Below are positions 33,240 through 42,798 of a stretch of 64,000 bases of DNA, one piece after another. The DNA lies in contig OZ036003.1 in assembly GCA_964035015.1 (NCBI GenBank), forward strand, positions 3,540,031 to 3,604,030, read 5' to 3'. The number at the start of each line of letters is the position of its first letter. The stretch's first letter is position 1. This stretch comes from Corallium rubrum (lineage: Eukaryota > Cnidaria > Anthozoa > Scleralcyonacea > Coralliidae). The position numbers and the translations under genes are program-made. The notes under the pieces are model-generated. The model saw nothing but the letters and a program-made list of their open reading frames with translations, did no database searches and had not been told where the DNA came from.

Positions 33240-33560
33240 TCTTTTTCAATTTTACTTAAAAATTTAAGCGCTCTTTCAAACACGCTACTCGGGCAATGAT
33301 CTTCGCATATCATGATCTTAAGATCGTGCGAATTAATCTTTTCATTGACCATTTTGTTAAGTATAAATAAATATTCATTCCCGCATTTTACGCGAATTCT
33401 TTTTTTCACAATATTTTTCGCTAAAATTAATATTTTTTTTTTAAATTTTCATCGTATAACTGGTGTTTTTTAACCATGTTTGCTTTAAAAAATTCTTTAA
33501 GCGAAGGTAGAAATTTTTTTTGATTTTTTTAAATTTTTTTTTTTATAAGTTGATTATATA
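33240..33560 (-). pseudogene. Unknown viral gene fragment, frameshifted
   Basis: A frame reading KFLPSLKEFFKANMVKKHQL ends at a TAA after a Lys run. A neighbouring frame resumes with VKKRIRVKCGNEYLFILNKM and ICEDHCPSSVFERALKFL, ending just before the next gene's start. One indel in the A-run near 33430 would unite them. Confidence 0.4.
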
Positions 33561-33572
33561 ATATTAAAGATT

Positions 33573-34348
33573 TTAATATTCCCGCATCGTCTGATTCTTC
33601 TCCTTGACTTTCAGAAAAAGAATCCATTTCCTCATTTTCTGAAAAAGATGAATTTTTTTCTTCTTCATTTTCTGATTTAGTGTTTTCTTCTTCTTCTTCT
33701 TCTTCTTCTTCTTCTTCTTCTTCTTCTTCTTCTTCTTCTTCTTCTTCTTCTTCTTCTTCTTCCTTCTTCTTCCTTCTTCCTTCTTCCTTCTTCCTTCTTC
33801 CTTCTTCCTTCTTCCTTCTTCCTTCTTCCTTCTTCCTTCTTCCTTCTTCCTTCTTCCTTCTTCCTTCTTCCTTCTTCCTTCTTCCTTCTTCCTTCTTCCT
33901 TCTTCCTTCTTCCTTCTTCCTTCTTCCTTCTTCCTTCTTCCTTCTTCCTTCTTCCTTCTTCCTTCTTCCTTCTTCCTTCTTCCTTCTTCCTTCTTCCTTC
34001 TTCCTTCTTCCTTCTTCCTTCTTCCTTCTTCCTTCTTCCTTCTTCCTTCTTCCTTCTTCCTTCTTCCTTCTTCCTTCTTCCTTCTTCCTTCTTCCTTCTT
34101 CCTTCTTCCTTCTTCCTTCTTCCTTCTTCCTTCTTCCTTCTTCCTTCTTCCTTCTTCCTTCTTCCTTCTTCCTTCTTCCTTCTTCCTTCTTCCTTCTTCC
34201 TTCTTCCTTCTTCCTTCTTCCTTCTTCCTTCTTCCTTCTTCCTTCTTCTTCTTCTTCTTCTTCTTCTTCTTCTTCTTCTTCTTCTTCTTCTTCTTCTTCT
34301 TCTTCTTCTTCTTCTTCTTCTTCTTCTTCTTCTTCTTCTTCTTCTTCT

Positions 34349-34382
<34 letters not shown>

Positions 34383-34424
34383 TTTCTTCTTTATCTTGTT
34401 TTGGTTTTTTTCTTTTTCATTCAT
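33573..34424 (-). pseudogene. Acidic/basic low-complexity ORF expanded by a satellite
   Basis: The unique 3' part (33560-33690), read in one frame, is strongly acidic (SENEEMDSFSESQGEESDDA), followed by KSLILYNQL, which looks like a real protein end. Upstream it is swallowed by the TTC/TTCCTTC satellite, which gives poly-Glu or poly-Lys depending on frame. The satellite frame itself is probably not a meaningful protein. Confidence 0.4.
33685..34373. repeat. TTC trinucleotide and TTCCTTC heptanucleotide satellite
   Basis: About 75 bases of TTC, then about 70 copies of the 7-base unit TTCCTTC (about 33758-34247), then about 125 bases of TTC. Three heptamers make 21 bases, so a frame stays open on both strands (EEGRRKK on minus). 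The pure purine/pyrimidine strand asymmetry favours slippage and triplex formation. Confidence 0.97.
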
Positions 34425-34688
34425 TTCTATTTCTATTTTTTAGGCATATTTTGACGCTACAGGTTGCACTATAATATGCCCTTTGTTTAAATGTTCTTTT
34501 TTTATCAATTATATTTCCTGCACGTATAGTTTTAATTTATTTTTTTTATTTGAATTTGTACTAGCCTTCTCCATCACTAAGGAAGAAATGAATAGTTTTG
34601 GGGTTTTTTCAAAATTATATATCGTATATCGTATAGCTGTTTTTTTTCAAAAATTATATATCGTATAGCATTCGAGCAGGGGTTTTCA

Positions 34689-36670
34689 CAACCTCGTTCC
34701 CAGGGCCTTTTTGAAATTGGCGGGGCGGGAAAAGGCCCTGGCATCGGCTGGTGGATTCTGTGTTTTCATTGGTTGATCGGTTTTCTTAAATATTCCTCGC
34801 AAACAACAATTAATGCAAAGCTTCAATGGATTTGGTCATCACTCGTAATCGTACTAATCGACAATATAGCTCATTATCCGTGCACGTTTAATACCTTGAT
34901 CTGTTCTTACAGTAGCGGATGACGTAAAAACTGAATCATGATGAACCGACTCTTGAAGAAAAGAATTTGCGCTCGGAGTTCAATCTGCCGTCTTTGTGGC
35001 GGTTAATACACAAGCTGTCATATGGTTCGGGTAGTCATAGGATTTATGTGCAAATGTGCAGAATATATAATACTTGTGGGATTATTAAGATCACCAGGGA
35101 CGATTCGAGTTCAAAGTTGATAAGCGAAAGTGCGAGCGAGGTATTTGTTTTCAAGATGAGCGAATTTAGACAAAAGAGTCAAAATATGCAAATTATGATA
35201 TTAAACGACAACGTTGAAAAGCCACAGACCAAAAGTGTTATAAGAGCAGTACAAAATCATTTAATTTTAAGAGCACATATGTACGAGTTTGGCATTTTAT
35301 ATATATGTTCAGTCAGTTCAGATAAAAATAGTTGTGTTGATTTAATACCATCAACGATCACATTTCGAATTTGACTGAGTCAATTAATTTAATTTGTATA
35401 AAAGTTGACGTATCAAAAATTCAAAATGAACAAAGAGTGGTAAATAAACCTCTTGGTAGCGCCGTTAAAATGTAGTCCCCAATGGCTGATATTTAGAGTG
35501 GTTAATAAAGTTTTTAAATAAATTTAAGAGTATAATCTCTCAGTTTACTACAATATTTTAGTCACATCTAATATTAAAAGTAAAAGATATATTAAGAACA
35601 ATGTGGATATGTCAACAAAAAATACATAAGCCGCATGCACGGAAAATATTACGGACGCTACATTTTTAGCATGTCGTTTCTCTTGATATAAAAATATAAA
35701 TATATCTATGCCAAATATAATAAAATAGACATATAATAAATAGAACGCTTCACTTTATATTTCCCAGGCAAGCTTGGTGAATGGTGGTTCATTTTGACGC
35801 TCTTGTCAATTTCACTTTACCAAACAGCTATTTTTAATCGTAAACAAGTCGATATGTGATTTCGATTTAGGAAAAACCTGACAGATCTATAACACAGTTT
35901 TAGATACAATGGCTAAAATTAACCACTGTTCATTCATGAAGACTGAATAAAGAAAGCTATCATACTTTACACTTTTAATAATTCATGATTTGTTGCTTTG
36001 ACGGGCGTATTCTTGCGGCCAGACACTGCGTTAAAAATGTCTAAAAAGGTACGTCTACTTTCATTTCATTCCACGCATTATCAAAATCAAATTTCTTATT
36101 ATGATTCTCGTAGCTGTTGCCATACAACACTGAACCATCGGAGCGTTTGCAAAGACGTTTGCGGGCTGATTTCATCTCGTCTGCGATGGATGACTTTATG
36201 ACAGATGAAAGCACAGTAGCACACTGTTTGCCGCTGGAAATATTTTCTTCTTCTAAATTTCGGTCACCAAAAACTCGTGAATTCCAAGAAGAAACTGCGG
36301 GGGAGCTTCTGGCGTTGTGACTTCTTGAATTTCTTATACAAGAGACTTGGAATTTAACAGCTTCTTTATTTATTACCGCAAACCTGATTTCGCTTGTCTC
36401 GTTTTGATGGCTGCTTGGACGAAGAGATCGAAAATATATTCAAAACACTTGACTTGAAGCGGTTTTAAACAAAAACACAGGAAATTTCCGCTATCGAACG
36501 CAACCAAAAGGTCCAACTTCTCTGACGAGTCACGCCATTACCCGGAATAATTTCGCATGCTAATTTCCACGCTAATTTATTACACCCTGAAATTCTGGGT
36601 GCAGAATCCAGCCGATGCCAGGGCCTTTTCCCGCCCCGCCAATTTCAAAAAGGCCCTGGGAACGAGGTTG
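34689..36670. mobile_element. 1,982-bp TIR transposon with 9-bp target duplication (Mutator-like size class)
   Basis: The left end CAACCTCGTTCCCAGGGCC continues for about 63 bases and is matched perfectly by the inverted right end. Both sides carry GGGTTTTCA (34680-34688 and 36671-36679). A 9-base duplication is typical of Mutator-like elements, but other superfamilies are possible. Each TIR contains its own small palindrome (GGGCC...GGCCC). No transposase is recognisable, so it is probably non-autonomous. It sits in viral sequence just downstream of the major capsid gene and so is younger than the viral insertion. Confidence 0.9.
34967..35374 (+). CDS. Hypothetical ORF inside the TIR transposon
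   Basis: 135 residues from an ATG, mixed alpha/beta composition (KITRDDSSSKLISE, KSVIRAVQNHLILRAHMYEF), no recognised domain. It may be a remnant of captured or element-borne coding sequence. The rest of the transposon interior (35375-36600) shows only short frames. Confidence 0.25.
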   Translation: MRSEFNLPSLWRLIHKLSYGSGSHRIYVQMCRIYNTCGIIKITRDDSSSKLISESASEVFVFKMSEFRQKSQNMQIMILNDNVEKPQTKSVIRAVQNHLILRAHMYEFGILYICSVSSDKNSCVDLIPSTITFRI

Positions 36671-36689
36671 GGGTTTTCATACCAACTTT

Positions 36690-37941
36690 TATCTCGTTAC
36701 GAAATTCGCCAATCATTGGTATTTGCTGAAAATTCCATATGTGCGTTGACAACACCGTTGGGTCAATTGGGTAACACTTTTAAATGAGTATCGGAATTTG
36801 TAGTTAAATCGAAAGCTAAAACCGCATACCCAGTTATAAAAGCGGGATAAGTCATCGGCATTTCGGAATGATTTTTATTAAGAACAGTGCATAATTGTTC
36901 ATATGCTTCAATTGAATTTTTTATCGTCCCGACGGATACGTTGTTTACCGTGATGTTCACATTTGAATAATTTTCCCATCTAAAATGAAAGGTGTTTGCA
37001 CCAAAACCACCGGCAAAATTGTTCCGTCTTAAATACACGATAAATAAACGAACAGGGCACGAACCATTGAAAATATCGTTTTCTATGTGCGATCTTCGGC
37101 CATCGGGGACAGTTGCCGTCACCGTACGGAATGTCGATGAATAATATCGCGCTTCTTGTGAATTGGTAACAAACGCGGTATTTAATGCGGCACTCAACTG
37201 ATCTTTCGGTTTGTAAACGGGAATTCTTAAATGTAGATCTTCCAGTGAAATTCTCATATCCGCAGCGTCTGCATCAGCATGATTTACACCCATCCAAACG
37301 ACGTTTTTAGTCGCTCGCGCATATTTTAGTTCGACTTTGAAAGCTGATGGTAAAAAAACTTCACCACCAGATTCACTAAAACACGGTAGATCAACTTTAT
37401 CAATAAGTTGTACCTCGGCGATATTGTTTGTAAGCAAGCGTCTGTTCAGCACACCCACATTATTTCCAACAATGGTGTCCATAAAATTAGGGGTATCTAA
37501 AAATCCACAATTTACTTGGCGAGAATCCTTAACCATTTTTGGTGTTTCACGCGTGAGAAATTTCATATAGGCCGAAATATAATTAAAATTATTAGCCGGA
37601 GTAATTAAACATTCATTTATTTTCAATTCTGCTGAACTCCACATAGTTCACAAAGGGAAAGGTGGGGGTGTCATATTAGCGTTTCCTACAAGATTACCAG
37701 CCGCATTTCGAATTGACATTTTGGCGTACATTCTTGCAGCGCTTGTTTTTATTAATCCGACATTGTTTCCATTTCGTTTAAATGAATACGTATCTGAATA
37801 AGCTGTATTGGGTACGGGGTGAACTGTGTCGGTTCTGGTCTCCGTAAAAAGATCGTTAAAAGGTGAAGGTTTAAATAATTGTAAAGGCTTTGAAAATAAT
37901 GTCTCGTGTTGATCGATCTCCTCATCGTGGGGGTTATCCAT
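36690..37941 (-). pseudogene. Double-jelly-roll major capsid protein, in-frame stops
   Basis: From ATG 37941 the N-terminal frame (TETRTDTVHPVPNTAYSDTY, then MYAKMSIRNAAGN) matches the start of Polinton/adintovirus major capsid proteins. An in-frame TGA at 37648-37650 interrupts it, and the same frame resumes immediately with typical DJR sequence (ITPANNFNYISAYMKFL; SAFKVELKYARATKNVVWMG; GYAVLAFDLT) up to a second in-frame TGA at 36763-36765. Capsid-like sequence goes on past it to a further TAA near 36704. The protein would form pseudo-hexameric capsomers. Two premature stops in the same frame, with no indel needed, argue for genuine decay rather than sequencing error. Confidence 0.82.
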
Positions 37942-37947
37942 TCTTTT

Positions 37948-38118
37948 TTAAAAAAAAATATTAAATATTAACTTTAAGAATATTTCTGCCGTGTCCAATA
38001 ACTTCGGTAAAAACATTCCAAGTGCCATACCAGCACCAAAAGCACCCCCTTTTTGTACTTTTCTTTTTTTTGTTTTTCTTTTTACTTTTCTTTTCTTTTT
38101 ATTAAATCTTTTCCCCAT
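37948..38118 (-). CDS. Basic 56-residue virion-core-like protein with QKGG site
   Basis: ATG 38118 to TAA 37948. The first 23 residues are almost all Lys/Arg (FNKKKRKVKRKTKKRKV), then QKGGAFGAGMALGMF, then a hydrophobic C-terminal segment. This plan (basic half, Gly-Gly, hydrophobic half) resembles adenovirus pX/mu and related small core or membrane-active capsid peptides. It lies seven bases upstream of the major capsid ATG on the same strand. The gene is intact. Confidence 0.6.
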   Translation of the reverse strand: MGKRFNKKKRKVKRKTKKRKVQKGGAFGAGMALGMFLPKLLDTAEIFLKLIFNIFF

Positions 38119-38224
38119 GTTTCTTTATTTTTTTTTACCGCAACAACAACACGTAATAACAAATGAATTTTTTACGAAAATCATTTTATTAGATACATGA
38201 AAAAATTTAGTTTTTTTAGGTTTT

Positions 38225-38430
38225 TACAATTATAAAAATTTCTGCTCTTGTTCAATTTTTAAAATAGTTGCGATTATTTGAAAAGACGTGAAAGTTTACG
38301 CTTATTTAAAAAGACGTAAAAGTTCAATAAAAATTTCTGCTCTAGTTCAATTTTTTAAAAGAGTTGCGATTCGAAAAGACGTGAAAGTTTGCGATTATTT
38401 AAAAAGACGTAAAAGTTCAGGATGTATATC
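38225..38430. repeat. Tandem duplication of about 96 bases at the end of a viral gene
   Basis: Blocks beginning ATTTCTGCTCTTGTTCAATT (about 38238) and ATTTCTGCTCTAGTTCAATT (about 38334) each end with AAAGACGTAAAAGTTCA. A third, diverged copy lies inside the coding region near 38518-38580. The ORF at 38355-38648 appears to have had its end copied outward. Confidence 0.75.
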
Positions 38431-38648
38431 TTTTTTTTTCTTTTTGTAGGTTTTACAAAACTTTTTTCATGCTCTTCATCCATATTAGGGGGGAACCTCA
38501 CACGTCCGTTGAGTAAAATTTCTGCTTTAGTCGGATTTTTTTCTTGTTTGATTACAAAATAGTTGCGATGATATCCACCACCATTTTGTCTTCCATTTAA
38601 TAAATCCAAATAGTCTTTTTCATCTAATTTAGATGATTTTTTAGTCAT
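38355..38648 (-). CDS. Unknown 97-residue viral protein
   Basis: ATG 38648. The first 60 residues (DEKDYLDLLNGRQNGGGYHR, KAEILLNGRVRFPPNMDEEH) look like a real domain. The tail (FYVFLNNRKLSRLFESQLF) is encoded by the duplicated block described at 38225-38430, so the original C-terminus may have been altered. It follows the 38658-39140 gene with a gap of nine bases. Confidence 0.5.
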   Translation of the reverse strand: MTKKSSKLDEKDYLDLLNGRQNGGGYHRNYFVIKQEKNPTKAEILLNGRVRFPPNMDEEHEKSFVKPTKRKKKIYILNFYVFLNNRKLSRLFESQLF

Positions 38649-38657
38649 TTTTTTTTC

Positions 38658-39140
38658 TTATTCACCCTCTTCAAACAAATTCAGTATGACTATAATTTCT
38701 TCATCACGCAATCTTTTATCAGCATTTTTTTCATACGCAATAAAAAATTGAATTTTTTTTTCCATACTGTTTGATAGTAACATTAGTGGTAGTTTGTTTT
38801 TGTTAGATTTTTTTTGGTTTTTTTCATCATAAAATAATAATAAACGTTTAGATAATAACATGTGCTGATCCTGAGTAGTGCCTGCTACCCCGCAATATTT
38901 TACATTGAAATATGTTAAATTTTCAATTTTTTTCTCATCGCCGTTGCTCTGAATATTAGAAAAATCTAAATTTCTACAAAATAATAAACGAAAATTTCCT
39001 TGAATATTTTTACATTCTATAGAATTTAAATTCCATAATACTTTTTTATCGCTGTATGAAAAAGACGAAAAAGGAAATGAGATTTCGTGATCAAGCATAA
39101 TTAACCTATTTTCACGCGTTTTAAAACGTAATTTAAGCAT
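38658..39140 (-). CDS. Unknown 160-residue protein after the minor capsid gene
   Basis: Its ATG (39140) overlaps the last codons of the minor capsid gene by eight bases, as in a polycistronic viral block. The sequence is mostly beta-like (FPFSSFSYSDKKVLWNLNSI, GNFRLLFCRNLDF) with a helical acidic C-terminus. No family recognised; it could be a virion or assembly protein. The frame is intact. Confidence 0.55.
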   Translation of the reverse strand: MLKLRFKTRENRLIMLDHEISFPFSSFSYSDKKVLWNLNSIECKNIQGNFRLLFCRNLDFSNIQSNGDEKKIENLTYFNVKYCGVAGTTQDQHMLLSKRLLLFYDEKNQKKSNKNKLPLMLLSNSMEKKIQFFIAYEKNADKRLRDEEIIVILNLFEEGE

Positions 39141-40083
39141 AATGAACTACACCTTCGATACTAACAGTTCCCGAATCAAATGGTACTCTAACACCCACAC
39201 TATCTTTTAACGCGATGTGTAACGTTGAAATATTTGCTTTTTTAAATTTTCTTTTAACCGGAACTGGTGGGGAGTAAATAATTAATTCACCATTTCCCTT
39301 TCCTTGTTCACTCCAACGAATCGGAACTGTAGCGATAAGTTCCGCAGATGTGTCACCAATAAAACTTCTTTCAAGTTCATTACAATAAATAAATATTTTA
39401 TCTAAACCATCAGATATGTCGGGTAAATGAGGTGCTACAACCGATTGCGTTGTATCCTAAATTTTCCCGCTTTTTGATTGACTAAATGTAAAAACTTCTT
39501 CCACAAATCCGAGCATAAAAGCTAATTTTTTAGAAATTTTCAATTTAATATCGATACAAAATTTTTTATCGGTTCCCACTGATGAAGCGGTTGACATATG
39601 ATAGTAATCGGCATCTTCCCCATCATATCCTTTACTCACGCCATTGACGGTTATTGTCGGTGTTTCTTGATTTAACCAATATTCACAGCGTATATTCACC
39701 GTTATTTTTACTTTACCGCCCGATGTTAATGTAAACGCTATATCATATTCATTTGAAGCATTATTTAAATACCGCAATAAATTTTCTAAAGTATAACTCC
39801 CCTCTGGAATAATGAATTTATCACTAGTTATGCCTAGCTTGCAGGTCACATAACGTCCATCCGATTTACTAAACTTAAAATCACAAACATCATAATGAAA
39901 AAAACCCCAACAAGAGTCATCTGCGATATTTTTCGTCGTTCCCGGGTAAGAAATAGAAGTTAATTCAAAAAATGCGTCATGATTTAGACCGTCAATCGGA
40001 TCGGCTAATTTCATTTCAAATTCATTCGTGTAGTTTGTACCGCCATCATCTAGAACGGTGTTGCTTAAAATTTGTAAATTCAT
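39133..40083 (-). pseudogene. Single-jelly-roll minor capsid (penton-like) protein, one in-frame TAG
   Basis: ATG 40083; 317 codons to TAA 39133. The family layout is clear: MNLQILSNTVLDDGG opening, ELTSISYPG, GSYTLENLLRYLN, a KLAFMLGF segment, then FIYCNELERSFIGDTSAEL, and a closing GVRVPFDSGTVSIEG. A TAG at 39457-39459 splits the frame after FTFSQSKSGKI, with both sides in the same frame. The protein forms capsid vertices in Polintons. The single nonsense codon is the only damage seen. Confidence 0.85.
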
Positions 40084-40980
40084 AATTGTTGTAATTCTTC
40101 ACGATAAAATATCCCCGTGATTTTTTCTCCGTTTAAATCTTCCAATTCATACGTCACAGGATCCGTTACAAATACTTTTTTGATTTTAAATTTTTCGTTT
40201 GTCCACCGTCGTAAACTACTTCTTTCAAAAATATTCGTTTTTCCACGCGCTATCTGCACAAGCGTTCCTTCTTTCAACACGGTTTTAGTAACATTTTACG
40301 TAGTAATATATTTTTAATTTATTTTTTTTATCCCCGCGATAAAGCTCGTACAGTGCGAACCCACCTAAACTTTTATGCGGTGATTTATTGTATCTTTCGA
40401 GAATTATGTGAAAATAAGAATAATAATCGAACCCTCCGGTCAACGTTAAAACACGCCGAACCATTGTTTTTAAAGTTTGAATTACTCTTTCGACGTGAGA
40501 CGCTTTAATTTCCCGATTGAACGTGTGAAAAACTTAAATTGTATTTTTTTTTTAATACTTTACGAATTATTTGAAATTCAGATCCTGCGTCGCACTGAAT
40601 TTTTTTAGGCGCTTCTTCTTTTTTTAAAATTTTTTCAAATTTTTCCGCTCTATTTTTTGCCGTTTTTTTCTTTAAAAATTCCACCCACACGTAGCGTGAA
40701 TAAACATCAATACACACGAGCCAATAACGAAATTGACGATTAAATCTCGCCAAATCTTTATTTTCTGCTAAATCAATTTCCCACTGTTCACTCTTCTCAC
40801 CCACATGTATATTTAAACGTCTATATTTTTTTCTAGCGAGTTTATGTTGTTTATATTTTTCTAAATGTTCCAATTCTAATGTTTCTCCTTTTAAAAGCTG
40901 CGATGCTTTTTTAATAAAATCTTCACTAAACACAGCAGACTTCTTTTTTTTAACTATTTTTTTTCTCTTTTTTTTCTAAA
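40080..40980 (-). pseudogene. Retroviral-type (rve) integrase with C-terminal chromo/SH3-like domain, frameshifted
   Basis: The frame is open through a basic Lys-rich start (no ATG; its first GTG is at 40933). The catalytic core has WEIDL near 40774, LVCIDVYSRYVWVEFLKKK, CDAGSEF as second aspartate, and HVERVIQTLK carrying the glutamate. The glutamate lies in a different frame after an indel near 40512. The C-terminal part (KTNIFERSSLRRWTNEKFKI, ITGIFYREELQQL; 40280-40080) is the SH3/chromo-like region of Polinton integrases. It would integrate the viral genome. Frame breaks near 40512 and about 40290 disable it. A T-run followed by AG near 40968 could be a splice acceptor feeding this ORF. 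Confidence 0.85.
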
Positions 40981-40998
40981 AAAAAAAAAGAAAAAAAA

Positions 40999-41710
40999 TC
41001 ACAATATTTCAGAGAGGTATTTGAGTTCTTCAAAAGCGCGAGTGGTTATCATACTAACAAAATCTACTTTATCACCCTCTTTTAACCCTTCGTTGATCTC
41101 ATCATATCTACAAATACAATCTTCTAAACTTAGCTTTCCTGATTGAAAAAAATACATTAATTCAGCTACAGCGCTTGTATTTAAATTATTTGTTTTTGTT
41201 TCTTCTTCACCAAACAAATTAAACTCACATTCGATTTCTACCAGTTGTTCATCAGCAGTCTTCTTCTTCGACGACGTAGTTTTATCGGGTTTCTCTTTAG
41301 GTTTTCTTTTTTTTTCCACCAGCTGACCCACACACATCGTGATGAAAACGTCCCAATTGCAGCGCGATCTCTTGCAGGTTGTCTGTTTTTTTAAAGGAAA
41401 AACTCCCCCACTCGTCATCCCACGACTCGTCTCCCCCAACAGTTATTTCTCCGTCTCCAGCTGGCGCAGCATCCTCGTCAAAGGTTAAATCTTCATCGGG
41501 TATAACGATGGATTTTTTCTGCGTCACTAATTCACCAGTTCCATAACCGCTTCCACGCAACACCAAGTGTATAGAATCGTTTTTGTAGTTTTGATATGTC
41601 GAAACCACGATATGAACGTGCTCATCCCAATTGAACATTCCATTAGATTGTTGAATAACACTTACTAACTCGGGAATCGAATCCATTTCCAACTCCATCA
41701 TCGCTTGCAT
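40999..41710 (-). pseudogene. Unknown acidic/basic protein, probable frameshift
   Basis: From ATG 41710 the frame reads MQAMMELEMDSIPELVSVIQ, a beta-like middle and an acidic TFDEDAAPAGDG segment, then FHHDVCGSAGGKKKK ending at 41297. The overlapping frame continues with KKRKPKEKPDKTTSSKKK and an acidic helical end to 40999. One indel in the A-run near 41310 gives a single protein of about 235 residues. Not recognised; it sits just upstream of the integrase. Confidence 0.45.
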
Positions 41711-41859
41711 AATTTCACACACGCTTTACTCGTAGGGTATACTTTTGCTAATAGCGCTTTACTATTCTTCTTTTGAAGAGCGATCACTTTTCGCGATAAA
41801 TCCGAATACTTTTGACGTACACGTTCGTTCGTGACATATTGTTTTAAATATAATTCCAT
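41698..41859 (-). CDS. Small 53-residue helical basic protein
   Basis: ATG 41859 to TGA 41698, overlapping the next ORF's ATG. Reads as one amphipathic helix (VRQKYSDLSRKVIALQKKNS) and a Lys-rich end. Function unknown. Confidence 0.4.
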   Translation of the reverse strand: MELYLKQYVTNERVRQKYSDLSRKVIALQKKNSKALLAKVYPTSKACVKLCKR

Positions 41860-42170
41860 AATAATATAATATAATTAATAGAAGAAGCGGGTTTTTACTA
41901 AAGTTAATTTTTTTTTTAAAACGCTGTTCAAAAAAGTTTGAAATAAAAAAGTGTTAAGCACACTTTCCAATAAAAGAAGAATAAGGAAACGCTTCACCCA
42001 CGATGACGACGATGTTGCTCTGGTGGAAATACGGCTTGTGAAAGTTTCATTTCTAATTTTCTTGAAGTTAAAAAAATTTAGTTTTTTTTTGTTTTTTCGT
42101 CATATTTTAAATTTTTTTTAAAAAAAAAATATAAATAACGAGGGTGGGTTGGTTTTATTTATTTTCTAAA
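41860..42170. other. Divergent intergenic region, candidate promoters
   Basis: AT-rich sequence between the minus-strand 41859 ORF and the plus-strand 42171 ORF. It contains ATATAAATAA near 42130, a TATA-like element properly placed for the plus ORF. Nothing coding. Confidence 0.35.
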
Positions 42171-42317
42171 ATGTCCACGACGACTATACGTGTGAAAGGA
42201 GATTTAACTTTATGCAATGATAAACAGAAATGTGAAAGTTGCAGGGAAATAAAACAAATAGGATTTGGCGCGTGGATGGAGAAAATTGGTTGTGTCGGGA
42301 AGTTTACATTCGAGTAA
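42171..42317 (+). CDS. Short 48-residue ORF with Cys cluster, possible spliced exon
   Basis: ATG 42171 lies about 35 bases after a TATA-like ATATAAATAA. The peptide has CNDKQKCESC, reminiscent of a small zinc site. It ends at GAGTAAGTAG, a good splice-donor match, and a T16-AG acceptor-like sequence follows at about 42372. It may therefore be the first exon of a spliced viral gene rather than a complete gene. Confidence 0.35.
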   Translation: MSTTTIRVKGDLTLCNDKQKCESCREIKQIGFGAWMEKIGCVGKFTFE

Positions 42318-42429
42318 GTAGTTTTTTAAAATAACGTAAAAAAAAAAAGCGGAATTTTTTTTTTTTTTTAGAGAAGTAAAAAAAGACAAAGAAAATGCAA
42401 AAGACAACAAAAAAAATTGAATAAAGTGA

Positions 42430-42716
42430 ATAAAGTGATGGTTTTTTAAAAATTCATCTATTTCGTTAGTAAAATCGTGATTTCTACTTAACCCCCAATA
42501 ATATTTATGCGGGAGAGGTGGAACACCCGCGGCACATAACGGTTCAAAAATAACTTTATCACTCCCTTTTGTGAAATAATCTTTTTCCACACCGATTATT
42601 TTAAATTCATACGCATTAATTAATAAGTATATTTGTTCAGATTGTATCGGTTTCGCGTAAATTTCCCCTGTGTTAATTCCACGCAAAATACCTGCATACT
42701 GAGTCTTAATACGCAT
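42430..42716 (-). CDS. Unknown viral protein (about 95 residues)
   Basis: ATG 42716. The first 95 residues (MRIKTQYAGILRGINTGEIY, DKVIFEPLCAAGVPPLPHKY, NHDFTNEIDEFLKNHHF) look genuine. Beyond that the open frame runs antisense to the 42171 ORF and is hydrophobic low complexity, so the true end is probably a lost stop or spliced end near 42430. Confidence 0.4.
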
Positions 42717-42798
42717 TTTTTATTCTAAAAAAACACATTTTAATTACAAAAAAATAAATAAATTTTTGCTTACGTTAAAGTTTTTACACCGTTTCGTT

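Noticed and set aside
33680..34474. Plus-strand poly-Ser/Leu-Pro ORF of 264 residues
   Set aside because: It is a translation of the TTC/TTCCTTC satellite only.
36001..36787. Plus-strand ORFs at 35998-36787 as genes
   Set aside because: They lie inside the TIR transposon or run antisense to the capsid gene end, and start at non-ATG codons or lack motifs.
36763..37650. A variant genetic code with TGA read as an amino acid in the capsid gene
   Set aside because: TAA and TAG also interrupt core genes, and intact viral ORFs here end in TGA as a normal stop (for example 23876-23878).
37991..38200. Plus-strand hydrophobic Phe/Leu ORF as a membrane protein
   Set aside because: It is the antisense shadow of the Lys-rich 56-residue protein at 37948-38118.
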